The notes beneath the pieces are model-generated. The model was not told the DNA's origin, did not search any database, and saw only the letters and a program-made list of their open reading frames with translations. A stretch of 39,206 nucleotides of DNA. It comes from a virus. Where the stretch lies: the IMG/VR virus record IMGVR_UViG_3300025133_006373, positions 1 to 39,206 of that record. One strand, given 5' to 3'. This document shows positions 6,066 through 13,805 of this stretch, one piece after another (positions within the stretch are counted from its first letter, which is position 1; the number at the start of each line of letters is the position of its first letter). Made by a program: the position numbers and the translations under genes.

Positions 6066-6682
6066 TATATCTCCAATTTAAATAAATGCTTTAAAAACTG
6101 TTTAACTAAGTATTCCTTACAATTTTCATTGTCCTCACATTCAAACAATTTCCAGCTATAACTTTGCTCGTTATTAGCAATTTCTTTCCTCAGAGAGTCA
6201 ATTTCTTCTCTCATGAGAGGGAAAATTTCTTTAAAATTATCAGGTAAAATATCAAGTTCTGCTGCGGATTCTAGGAGCACTGACCAGTGCCCTTCATTAT
6301 ATGCCTCTGATACTTTTTTAAATTTTTCTGCATTTTTTGGATCTTTGTCTGGGTGTAACTCTCTTGCTAGTTTTTTATAGATTTTGGCAAACTTATTTGC
6401 CTTTCTTTTAACCTCAATTTTATCAGCAGTGATCAGCTGATCTTTTTCATCATATTTTAATGCCAATGGGTCATCGGGCATTATCTGCGATACTCTCTCG
6501 GAGTGTTTTGTATTTAAATCAGCCAGATCAACATCATTATTTGCACACCATTCTCTATAAAATGATTCAAAGTCGTGATGGGCAGCGCGTAAAACTTCCT
6601 CCTGATAATCCAGTTCAGATCTAAGATAGGTTACCTCCTTAAGAAGTTTTTGATATTTTCTAAGATTTATTGTATAAGACAT
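6065..6682 (-). CDS. J-domain (DnaJ-like) protein
   Basis: A 205-residue protein with a C-terminal-half J-domain: helix II (KFAKIYKKLAREL), the HPD tripeptide at 110-112 followed by Lys, and helix III (AEKFKKVSEAYNEG). HPD stimulates the ATPase of DnaK-type Hsp70 chaperones. The N-terminal 80 residues are coiled-coil-like, and the region after the J-domain is acidic and helical. There is no Gly/Phe or zinc region, so this is a class C J-protein that probably steers host DnaK to a phage target. The start is ATG 6682, just after the preceding stop; a GTG at 6712 is the alternative. Confidence 0.85.
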   Translation of the reverse strand: MSYTINLRKYQKLLKEVTYLRSELDYQEEVLRAAHHDFESFYREWCANNDVDLADLNTKHSERVSQIMPDDPLALKYDEKDQLITADKIEVKRKANKFAKIYKKLARELHPDKDPKNAEKFKKVSEAYNEGHWSVLLESAAELDILPDNFKEIFPLMREEIDSLRKEIANNEQSYSWKLFECEDNENCKEYLVKQFLKHLFKLEI

Positions 6683-6709
6683 TATAACATACTCACTTGG
6701 ATGTGTCAA
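6681..6709 (-). promoter_or_regulatory. Possible internal sigma70-like promoter
   Basis: Minus strand: TTGACA, 17 bp, TATAAT, a perfect match in both boxes. A transcript from it would begin a few bases downstream of the J-domain ATG, so it would mainly serve the lipoprotein and tRNA-Ala genes. It may be fortuitous. Confidence 0.4.
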
Positions 6710-7598
6710 CACCGACTCTATGAAATTCCGAATATTTCATGTATTTTGGTCTCTTGATTGTGTTTGAGAGGTCCGAAGATAAATAGTTCTTGTATTCCTC
6801 CCATCTCCTTAAATCATAAAATTCATTTGTGCAAATGGAGTTGTCATCGCTAATATCTAAATCAACAAACACGTCTTTTAAATCAAACCACCGAGCAGAA
6901 TACCTCTCCTCAAAGGGCAACCTATTTGATGGACCTAAGCGACCCTCTTCAACAAAATTAGTAAACTCTCCGGTGCCTTTTCTTACTTGTCGCCTAAAAT
7001 GCACAAACTCATCTTTACCAAATGTAAATGAGCAAGGTATGTTATCTCCTACTGACATGTTGTTATAGGTTACATAGAAATTGCTTGCCGATGAAATCTT
7101 TCTTCTGTGTTTTCGCAGAATCATCGGGTTATACATTCCGTAAGGAAAAGAAACAAAGTATTTGTCCGGTATCAGCCACTTTGATATATTTGCAGAAACC
7201 TTAAAAGCATTAAGAGCACCGTAAATAACAGACCAGCTTAAACAATCCCTTCGATCTCTATCTTTAGGGTGAATAGGGACATAATAAATTGGAATTCGTT
7301 TTTTATGCTCGGAAGGGAACCTCTCATAAGTCCTATTTGCCCAAACAGGATCTTGAACATAGTCACCAATTCTTTGCCTGACGAATCTGGCCGTATCATG
7401 GTGCATACAGAGCCAGATAGTATCGCAACCAGCATAAGCACATTCAAGTATTGCGGCTTCAAGCATTGTATAGTTTGGTGCGACAGGCATCATAAAATCA
7501 GGCCATTCCATTCCGTATTCTAATGGCTGGCCTGCACAAGGTATCACTCCGGCTAAGTGAAAACCATTTCCCTTAAAAGGTTTGTCGTTAATTTCCAT
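6693..7598 (-). CDS. Nucleotidyltransferase-like (GT-A fold) protein
   Basis: A 301-residue protein. The N-terminal region (about 16-68) has the layout of sugar-nucleotide pyrophosphorylases: AGVIPCAG, then a proline-rich turn, MLEAAILECAYAG and a strand IWLCMHHD. The canonical GxGTR Lys signature is degenerate (GQPLEYGMEW), so activity is uncertain. The rest does not match a family I can name. It overlaps the Rossmann-like gene by 46 bp, suggesting the two act together. Homologous pairs occur in marine T4-like phages as far as I recall; their role is unknown. Confidence 0.55.
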   Translation of the reverse strand: MEINDKPFKGNGFHLAGVIPCAGQPLEYGMEWPDFMMPVAPNYTMLEAAILECAYAGCDTIWLCMHHDTARFVRQRIGDYVQDPVWANRTYERFPSEHKKRIPIYYVPIHPKDRDRRDCLSWSVIYGALNAFKVSANISKWLIPDKYFVSFPYGMYNPMILRKHRRKISSASNFYVTYNNMSVGDNIPCSFTFGKDEFVHFRRQVRKGTGEFTNFVEEGRLGPSNRLPFEERYSARWFDLKDVFVDLDISDDNSICTNEFYDLRRWEEYKNYLSSDLSNTIKRPKYMKYSEFHRVGVDTSK

Positions 7599-8359
7599 AA
7601 ATCACTCTTTGTATCTAATTTAAGCCTCAGTAATTCTTCAACATGAGGTTTATTGTTGTATTTGTAACGAGTTTCTCGGTACATGTGTTCAATTTTTATT
7701 GCATAATGCAGCTGGTGTCCTTTTTTATTATATCCGTTGGATTGTCCCCGTATACCATTCTCTTTCATAAGCTGTAAAACTCGCATACGAACATAATTCT
7801 CAGACCACTCTATGTCGTTCATTTGTGACTCTGGGACCTCTGAAACTGCACAGACATCTTTCATGTCTTTCCTAGTTTTGGCTCTGGTGGAGGGATGAAA
7901 CAACAAGGTATGAGCGAAGCTGGTATTTGGCGTTCTTATAACTTCCTGATCGTGTCGGGCTCCGGATCTTACTGCAAACCAGTCATAAACCAACATGTAT
8001 TCTTCTCTATCTTTATCAAATTCTATAGCATTTTTAAATGTTATTTGAAATCTTTTGTTGTTGTTCAGAATAATGTTCATTTTCCCCTTTTCTTGTCTAA
8101 AATTCTGTACATTATTAGGAAAAATCACCAGACCAGCCATTGACAGTAGGAACACTAGTCTATCCCAAACTTGACTCTTTTTATGTGTCAATTTGGAAGA
8201 AAAACCAACAAAGTTGAGATCCCAATGTTTTGGGCATTCTTCTAATGCAAAAGGTATGTGTGCTTGATCTATTATTATGGGTAAATTGTGTTTGTAAGCG
8301 TATAAGAGTGCGGCTAGTGAGCCACCAATTACAACTTTATCAAAATATAGCTCATTCAC
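7553..8359 (-). CDS. Rossmann-like nucleotide-binding protein, unknown
   Basis: A 268-residue protein starting at a GTG that overlaps the previous stop as GTGA and follows GGAGG. The first strand-loop-helix (DKVVIGGSLAALLYAY) looks like a dinucleotide-binding beta-alpha-beta with a GGSLxA loop, followed by a second strand (LPIIID). The remainder is not recognisable. FAD or NAD binding is suggested only by this N-terminal fingerprint. It is co-transcribed and overlaps with the nucleotidyltransferase-like gene. Confidence 0.5.
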   Translation of the reverse strand: MNELYFDKVVIGGSLAALLYAYKHNLPIIIDQAHIPFALEECPKHWDLNFVGFSSKLTHKKSQVWDRLVFLLSMAGLVIFPNNVQNFRQEKGKMNIILNNNKRFQITFKNAIEFDKDREEYMLVYDWFAVRSGARHDQEVIRTPNTSFAHTLLFHPSTRAKTRKDMKDVCAVSEVPESQMNDIEWSENYVRMRVLQLMKENGIRGQSNGYNKKGHQLHYAIKIEHMYRETRYKYNNKPHVEELLRLKLDTKSDLWKLTTNLLREMVFT

Positions 8360-10161
8360 ACAAACCTCCGAAAAGCTCTCCTCAGATGCTCATTGATGCC
8401 GAGTTTAGATCTTGCTGTTTTTACATAGTCTCTAAATTCTTGACGGTCTTCTTCGCTAATGGCAAAATCACTAACCTTTCCATCTTCCATCTTTCTTTCT
8501 AAACGATTTAAGAAGTTTTCTAGCTTTTTGATTTCATTTGCTTTAGGTGACTCTTGGTTACTAACTGCTATTATGGCGGCTAATTTTTTTGAAAAGTCCT
8601 TTTTTGCTCTTCGGTTTGTTTGTTGTAGTGATCTAGAAACCTTTTGTTCTTCTGGGGATTTTTGTTGTGTTTTTGACGCAAGACTTTCAAGATCCTGTGG
8701 CGTTACGAGAATCTCATACCAATCTTCGCGAATGTATCTGTTATCTCCGTAATCGGCAGTGTTAGGGTTGTTTTCGTTAGTTAAACCTTTGTTGACCAAA
8801 GCACGATAAGCTTGGCTCATTAATTTCAACTCTCTTTCTTCGATGTTATCTCTTAACAAGGCTGGGAGATACGGGAATAAATAATGAAAAGATTCCGCTC
8901 GCTCAACAATATCCAGCAAAGTGAATCCTCTATTATCTGGAAAGCCTGTGGGCTGCTCAGGTGGTTGTGATCCATAAGCAACCTTTGGTAATCCTCCATC
9001 GGGATAGGCAGTTACGATATCAACCAATTCTGCTAAGGTCTCTGGTCCAATTATTTCCGATGTCCTGAGTGCAAGGCTGTCAAGATGCTCTTCGGAAAAT
9101 TGTTCTGACGGGGCATCCATGAGCATTCTGACTTTAAGTAAAAAATCTGATAGTGTGTTTCCTGCCAATAGTGAACCTCCGGCTCTTATTAGGTCTGAAG
9201 CCATCACATCTTGATAATGCTTGTTCAGCTCAGAGGTTGTCACTGTGTTAATATAATTTGATTCGAATTCTTTAGCGGTCATAGCTTCTACTTGGACTTC
9301 TTCTTGGTGATCCTTTGAAAAACCAACTGCCATTTCATAAGCTTGTTCTGGGTTAATTCTTTTTTCAAAAATGTTAACAAGCGCTAATGGAGTCATTGGT
9401 CCTAAGTCTTTATACAATAAAATGACTGCAATGGCCAAGGGAAAATACGGAGAAAACAAAAAATGGTCTTCTTCCGGAATATTGTGCATTTCTGGTGAAT
9501 CTTTATACATAAAATCCTGATTGACGAAACTAACAGGTTTTGAGCCGGATCCAATCGCAGTAACAGAAAAAGACATGTCTGGTCCGATGGAGTGAAGTGC
9601 TGCATCTGCTCTACCCAATTCACCTTGGGAAAGAACACCCTGTTGTTGTAAATAATCCTTTCGCTCTCTCTTAAACTGATTATATCTGTCTTCCATTGTG
9701 GCAAAATCACTTATAAACACGTCCTTTGCCATCTGGTTATTATCAAAATGTTTCATGAAGTCAATAACCTTGCTAGCAGTTAATAAAATGACAGCTCTTC
9801 TATTAGCCTCATTCATCAGCCGACCATCAGGGTCTATGCCTCTATACGCATAATATAGAAAAGGAACTTGTCTCCCTTGCTTTACTATGTCCTTAAATTT
9901 AGTTAGATGCTTCCATTTGGCAGGATCTTCTGGCTCTGTATCTTCCGGAGAGGCTGATAATCGGCTTCCAACTTCAGAGTCTTTTTGGCCTTCAATACTG
10001 TCTCTCATCTTATCATCTATCTTTGGAGAAAGTATGGCTCTGTCAATAGCGGTCGCTATCCCTATTCTTGTTTGTTCTAGGTCTTCTGGGTCTGCTTCGA
10101 GAGCATAATTAACCTCTTTTAAGAATTGTTTCCATTCTTTAATTATCTTGTTCATCTTCAT
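8356..10161 (-). CDS. Large acidic phage protein of unknown function (601 aa)
   Basis: An acidic, largely helical protein starting at ATG 10161 (a GTG one codon earlier is also possible) behind AGAGGT. It opens with KIIKEWKQFLKE, an N-terminal helix type I associate with hypothetical proteins of T4-like marine phages, and ends in a basic helix (LRRAFRRFV). Two Pro/Gln-rich stretches break the helices near residues 70-85 and 405-420. No catalytic motif is seen. It could be a virion-associated or replication scaffold protein; no assignment is made. It overlaps the genes on both sides. Confidence 0.6.
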   Translation of the reverse strand: MKMNKIIKEWKQFLKEVNYALEADPEDLEQTRIGIATAIDRAILSPKIDDKMRDSIEGQKDSEVGSRLSASPEDTEPEDPAKWKHLTKFKDIVKQGRQVPFLYYAYRGIDPDGRLMNEANRRAVILLTASKVIDFMKHFDNNQMAKDVFISDFATMEDRYNQFKRERKDYLQQQGVLSQGELGRADAALHSIGPDMSFSVTAIGSGSKPVSFVNQDFMYKDSPEMHNIPEEDHFLFSPYFPLAIAVILLYKDLGPMTPLALVNIFEKRINPEQAYEMAVGFSKDHQEEVQVEAMTAKEFESNYINTVTTSELNKHYQDVMASDLIRAGGSLLAGNTLSDFLLKVRMLMDAPSEQFSEEHLDSLALRTSEIIGPETLAELVDIVTAYPDGGLPKVAYGSQPPEQPTGFPDNRGFTLLDIVERAESFHYLFPYLPALLRDNIEERELKLMSQAYRALVNKGLTNENNPNTADYGDNRYIREDWYEILVTPQDLESLASKTQQKSPEEQKVSRSLQQTNRRAKKDFSKKLAAIIAVSNQESPKANEIKKLENFLNRLERKMEDGKVSDFAISEEDRQEFRDYVKTARSKLGINEHLRRAFRRFV

Positions 10162-10519
10162 CACTTTTTACCTCTTCTAAGAAAGTTTCTGGCATCATTT
10201 TAATTAGCTTTCCGCCAACTAATATATCATAGGTCCAATATTCAAAATAAAACAAATCTTCAACTAGGTGTGAATGAGTGGTTGTTTTGAAGATGTAAGG
10301 GCCATCCGCGATGATTCCCAAATTAGTTATTGGCTCTTGAAGTAAGAGGCCAAAGTTATTAATCATAACCAAGTCACCGATTTCAAACATAGGGTCGTCT
10401 AAAGGTCTTTTACTCAACTTTGCCCCTCCAATATGAGCCAGAAGCCACAAACCACTAATTAAGAGCGATCCACAAGCACGCGATAAGAGGGCCCTAATTT
10501 TAATTAGGATCGGAAACAT
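10139..10519 (-). CDS. Membrane-anchored SH3-like GDLV-motif protein
   Basis: A 126-residue protein. The ATG at 10519 has GGAG five bases upstream. It starts with a hydrophobic anchor (about residues 9-32), followed by FEIGDLVMINNFG and a beta-rich acidic C-terminus (EEVKSDEDEQDN). The soluble part resembles the small GDLV proteins at 3781-4068 and 4462-4698. If the anchor is not translated, Met44 is an alternative start without a Shine-Dalgarno. Function unknown. Confidence 0.55.
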   Translation of the reverse strand: MFPILIKIRALLSRACGSLLISGLWLLAHIGGAKLSKRPLDDPMFEIGDLVMINNFGLLLQEPITNLGIIADGPYIFKTTTHSHLVEDLFYFEYWTYDILVGGKLIKMMPETFLEEVKSDEDEQDN

Positions 10520-10528
10520 CCAATCTCC

Positions 10529-11293
10529 TTATGGCCTTTCTTTAGCTAAAATACTCTTCATTTGTTCATCATCACAGTTTTCTATATAAGAAGTGACTGC
10601 TATTGGCCATAAATCCAAGGCTATGTCTAGGCAAGCATAAGCAACTTGCTGGATTTCCCATTGGGCACCTTCATGCGTCCGAAGTGAAATAAATTTCAAA
10701 AGGTTCGAGCAATTAGTTGTTCCATAATACTCTGTATAGAGGTTTTGAGGAAGAATCATCCTAGCTTGCTCTCGACACACACCTCTATCTAAAAAATCAT
10801 TGTATGCTTCAAAACACTTATTCGTGCAGATCTCCATGTATTCGGAAACAGTTGTGTTTGATGGCATCATAGCACCATCATCGATGTCCCACATTTTTGG
10901 ATTAATCAATTCTTCGGCATTTGATGCTTGTCTGTTGCTTTTGTGTTGTGTCCGAAATGCTTCTGGTAAGTAGAATTCCAAGCCCTTATCTGTATATCTG
11001 CGCGAAATCTCATTATAAGACCACGTACGATGCCTGTGGTGCTGAGAACGTACAAAGAGAGGCACGACAAATTTAAAACTAACAACGTTATGCTCAAATG
11101 TTGAAGTGTGCTTGTGCTTAACGAGATATTTAACCAGTCGTTTATCCCTATCGCTAAGTTCATCTCTTGTATTGCCAAAGCTGACCCGAGCACTATTAAC
11201 GACGGTAAGGTCAGTGCCCATATGATCAACATAAGATACCCTACCAATTCCATCGCCATACAAAGGTAGTGTTCGATTATATCGATCATTCAT
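10529..11293 (-). CDS. thyX: FAD-dependent thymidylate synthase ThyX
   Basis: A 254-residue enzyme that methylates dUMP to dTMP with methylenetetrahydrofolate and NADPH through FAD. The ThyX signature RHRxxSxNExSxRY is intact (RHRTWSYNEISRRY, residues 87-100). The C-terminal region has REQARMILPQNLYTEYYGT, also typical. The start at 11293 follows GGAGGAACCA. It sits directly after the GroES-like gene in one operon from the promoter at 11702-11730, and works with the ribonucleotide reductase upstream to supply DNA precursors. Length is normal for the family. Confidence 0.97.
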   Translation of the reverse strand: MNDRYNRTLPLYGDGIGRVSYVDHMGTDLTVVNSARVSFGNTRDELSDRDKRLVKYLVKHKHTSTFEHNVVSFKFVVPLFVRSQHHRHRTWSYNEISRRYTDKGLEFYLPEAFRTQHKSNRQASNAEELINPKMWDIDDGAMMPSNTTVSEYMEICTNKCFEAYNDFLDRGVCREQARMILPQNLYTEYYGTTNCSNLLKFISLRTHEGAQWEIQQVAYACLDIALDLWPIAVTSYIENCDDEQMKSILAKERP

Positions 11294-11304
11294 TGGTTCC
11301 TCCA

Positions 11305-11598
11305 TTATTCTTCACCTTCAAGAACTAGACTGCCATAGACATAGTTCTCTAATATTAAATAGTAAGTCTCGTCCGCAATCTCAATTTGTTCAATCATACT
11401 GCGTTGGGCAACAACATTGCAATTGGTTGATAAATTTAGCTTGCAATCATCAGAATAATCCAACACTTTGCAAACAACATACGGCGATTTTGACTTTTTA
11501 TAGTCAGTCGGTAAAAGAACTTGACTTTGTGTCACCTCTTCCTCTTCTTCAATCAGTTCTATTAGAACATGTCTATTAAATGGTACAAACGTTTTCAT
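11305..11598 (-). CDS. GroES-like co-chaperonin
   Basis: A 97-residue protein starting at ATG 11598 with GGAGGT four bases upstream; open frame further upstream is non-coding leader. The pattern fits the GroES fold: N-terminal strand around a HVLIELIEEEEE segment, an ILLPTDYKK-like mobile loop region (VLLPTDYKKSKSP), a VVCKVLDYS strand, and the C-terminal ETYYLILENYVYGSLVL. Similarity is to fold pattern rather than clear identity, as for T4 gp31. It would cap host GroEL for folding of capsid or other phage proteins (inference). Confidence 0.65.
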   Translation of the reverse strand: MKTFVPFNRHVLIELIEEEEEVTQSQVLLPTDYKKSKSPYVVCKVLDYSDDCKLNLSTNCNVVAQRSMIEQIEIADETYYLILENYVYGSLVLEGEE

Positions 11599-11618
11599 AT
11601 AACCTCCAAATGTTAAAT

Positions 11619-11649
11619 GCCTGTCGCGTAAAGAAAAGTTACCACAGGC
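11619..11649 (-). promoter_or_regulatory. Leader hairpin before the GroES-like gene
   Basis: In the roughly 95-base 5' leader, GCCTGT pairs with ACAGGC and an inner GTAA pairs with TTAC, giving a stem of about ten pairs with an internal loop. It ends about a dozen bases before the Shine-Dalgarno. A second small hairpin (TATCT-GGT-AGATA) lies just upstream near 11655-11675. A role in translation control or mRNA stability is possible. Confidence 0.45.
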
Positions 11650-11701
11650 CCTGTTATCTACCAGATAGTTAACAGCATAAAAAAATCCGTTATGTGCTAA
11701 T

Positions 11702-11730
11702 ATTATAACACACAACGGACAGTTTGTCAA
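11702..11730 (-). promoter_or_regulatory. Sigma70-like promoter
   Basis: Minus strand: TTGACA, 17 bp, TATAAT with extended TG. It drives the GroES-like, thyX and downstream genes after a long structured leader. Confidence 0.8.
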
Positions 11731-11744
11731 GTATTTTTAACTAC

Positions 11745-11927
11745 TTATTGATTCTTTTTATCTTGGACTTCTTTACGAAGTTCAGCAAGTTCATTTCTAC
11801 ATTCCTGCATGACCTTTCTGGCTCTTACAGCTGCTGATTTGTATCCGTAGAGTTGACCCTCTACTTTGTCAAGCTCAACAAGAATTCCTTCAAGTTTAGC
11901 AATCATGTCTTTTAATTGTTCTCGCAT
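11745..11927 (-). CDS. Histone H1-like (Hc1-type) small basic coiled-coil protein
   Basis: A 60-residue protein starting at ATG 11927, five bases after AAGGAGT. It is one long helix: heptad-like residues 1-25, then a GYKSAAVRARKVMQE segment resembling the conserved KxAAxRARK core of Hc1-type histone-H1-like proteins, then LAELRKEVQDKK. Phage proteins of this kind are commonly annotated histone H1. DNA or RNA binding is plausible. It follows the ribonucleotide reductase gene with a small overlap of the intergenic signals. Confidence 0.6.
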   Translation of the reverse strand: MREQLKDMIAKLEGILVELDKVEGQLYGYKSAAVRARKVMQECRNELAELRKEVQDKKNQ

Positions 11928-11937
11928 AATGTACTCC

Positions 11938-13794
11938 TTAGATAATCTCACATGCTCCACCGGCACAGGCTAGTTCACCTTTTAAATCAGTGTTATCTTC
12001 AATCTCAATCACATTGTCTAGATTGACCTCTACCAGTGTAGTAAGTAGTTTCTCATACTTTTCTTGATCACAATCTTCAAAGGGGGCTTGCTTGTATGAG
12101 TGATCCGAATAGGGCAAAACAGACAGGCCGTTATAGTTATGTCTATTGTTCCACATCCACTCGCCAACCTCCGGCCACTCATCGGGTTTAATTGTAATAG
12201 TTGCCGAAACATTGTTTGTGTTTTGTCCGCTTCGGTGTCCCTTTTTAACCCAGTTGAGATGAACTGCCTTTACTCTCTCAAGCAAATCCAAAGCAGATTC
12301 GTGCCTTGTTGTAGAGCCCTCTGGTGCCTTCTGAGGGACAGAAATGACTGCTGTGTCGTGTGGCCTAAAGAATTCATCTTCAATCATCTCTGGGTGGTTT
12401 ATGGCCAAGTAAGAGTAGATTGCCTCGTTCTTGCCCACTCGGAGTCTTCTAATATAGTGATCATTGTGCCATGCATGAATACCACTTGAGGTTCCAAGAG
12501 TTAGGCTTGTAGTTCCTGCTGGTTTTACTGTTGTACAACGGGAAGCGGGCTTGATTCCTATTCTCTCCGCAATTTCTGCGTTGATTAGCTTTACAATCTC
12601 TGCTGCTCTTGGCATGTTCAATCTCAAAACCTTTCCGGAAGCGATACCGGTCATTGAGACGCCAATAAGATAGTCTTTCTCTGTGTTTCTCTGCCAAATC
12701 GGTCTAAGGTAATGAAAATCAGTATAGCTTGCTTGTAAAGTACCTATGACAGCAGCAGCTTGGGCTCTTGCTTCGTATTCCTCTTGTGTTTCTACATCCG
12801 AGACGTTGACTTCGGTGAGGTTGCAGAATTGGAAAGGACGGAGAGAAATCTCGCAGCAAGGATTACAACCGTAATCTTTGTCATTAGTGAAATAAAATCC
12901 CGGCTCACCAGCACCAGATTGCTTAACTCTGTCCCATAGATCCATAAAAGTGGACTTGTCAATGCGATGCCGCATAATAACCACAGAGTTATTTGCACGA
13001 CCTCTCTGAGGGTTGAGTTCCCACCAATTACCTGCTTTGGCAGATAACATAGCTTGATCGTCAGCAGAAAAAAGAGAAATAAGAGCAGCACGGCGAATAC
13101 CACCAGCCAAGACAGCATCCGCCACATGGCAAACGATATCGTGGACTTCAATAGACGACAACTGATCGCCTTCATCTTTTGAATCCAATATTCCTTCAAC
13201 TTTAACAAGACACTCTCTTAATGGTTGGGGTCCGGGAGCTTTACCACCTGATGTAACTAGTCTTGCACCTTTCGGACGGATATCAGAAAAATCAAATCTT
13301 ACCTTTGAAGTTCCCTTAAAATAGGACTTAATCAGCATGTTAACAGCATCAGCCCATCCTTCAATTGAATCTCCAATTAAAAATCGGCGAGTTCTTTTAG
13401 TATTGGGTTTGTTTATCGCTGGTAGCTTTTCAATATGACTTCTTTGTACTGAATATCCTACGCCTGTTCCACCGAGCAAAAGAAACATGATCTCTCCAAA
13501 TACACGAATGTCATCAATTGGAGCGTAAGCACAGTTAAATACACGATTAGGAGAAACCTCAATTGGTTTGCCTCCAAACTGCATGGATCTCATGGAAGGT
13601 AATACCTTCTTATCATAAACATACTGATAAGCTGCTTCAATCTCTTGTTTTAAACTGGGGAATTTTTTAAGATGCATTTCCTTGTTTCTGGTAACTAATT
13701 CGTCCCAGTTTTCTCTCCTTTGCTTTTCTGGTAGATATCTAGCATACTTCATGTGTACGGTGATATCTGATAGTATTTCGTTCTCTATTGCCAT
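11938..13794 (-). CDS. nrdJ: Class II (adenosylcobalamin-dependent) ribonucleotide reductase
   Basis: A 618-residue monomeric-type reductase converting ribonucleotides to deoxyribonucleotides. Family features include PSMRSMQFGG and NRVFNCAYAP (reactive Cys88), LLLGGTGVGYSVQ, NPCCEISLRPFQFCNLTEVN with active-site cysteine, and the C-terminal redox cysteine pair (ACAGGAC). It is shorter than Lactobacillus RTPR (about 740 residues). No class I small subunit or class III activase is seen nearby, consistent with class II. It needs host-derived B12. The start follows AAGGAGAAC, and it is co-transcribed with the helicase. Confidence 0.93.
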   Translation of the reverse strand: MAIENEILSDITVHMKYARYLPEKQRRENWDELVTRNKEMHLKKFPSLKQEIEAAYQYVYDKKVLPSMRSMQFGGKPIEVSPNRVFNCAYAPIDDIRVFGEIMFLLLGGTGVGYSVQRSHIEKLPAINKPNTKRTRRFLIGDSIEGWADAVNMLIKSYFKGTSKVRFDFSDIRPKGARLVTSGGKAPGPQPLRECLVKVEGILDSKDEGDQLSSIEVHDIVCHVADAVLAGGIRRAALISLFSADDQAMLSAKAGNWWELNPQRGRANNSVVIMRHRIDKSTFMDLWDRVKQSGAGEPGFYFTNDKDYGCNPCCEISLRPFQFCNLTEVNVSDVETQEEYEARAQAAAVIGTLQASYTDFHYLRPIWQRNTEKDYLIGVSMTGIASGKVLRLNMPRAAEIVKLINAEIAERIGIKPASRCTTVKPAGTTSLTLGTSSGIHAWHNDHYIRRLRVGKNEAIYSYLAINHPEMIEDEFFRPHDTAVISVPQKAPEGSTTRHESALDLLERVKAVHLNWVKKGHRSGQNTNNVSATITIKPDEWPEVGEWMWNNRHNYNGLSVLPYSDHSYKQAPFEDCDQEKYEKLLTTLVEVNLDNVIEIEDNTDLKGELACAGGACEII

Positions 13795-13805
13795 GTTTGT
13801 TCTCC

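Noticed and set aside
12792-13208. Second minus-strand frame inside the ribonucleotide reductase gene
   Set aside because: It is out of frame with a clear reductase gene and has no RBS or family signature.
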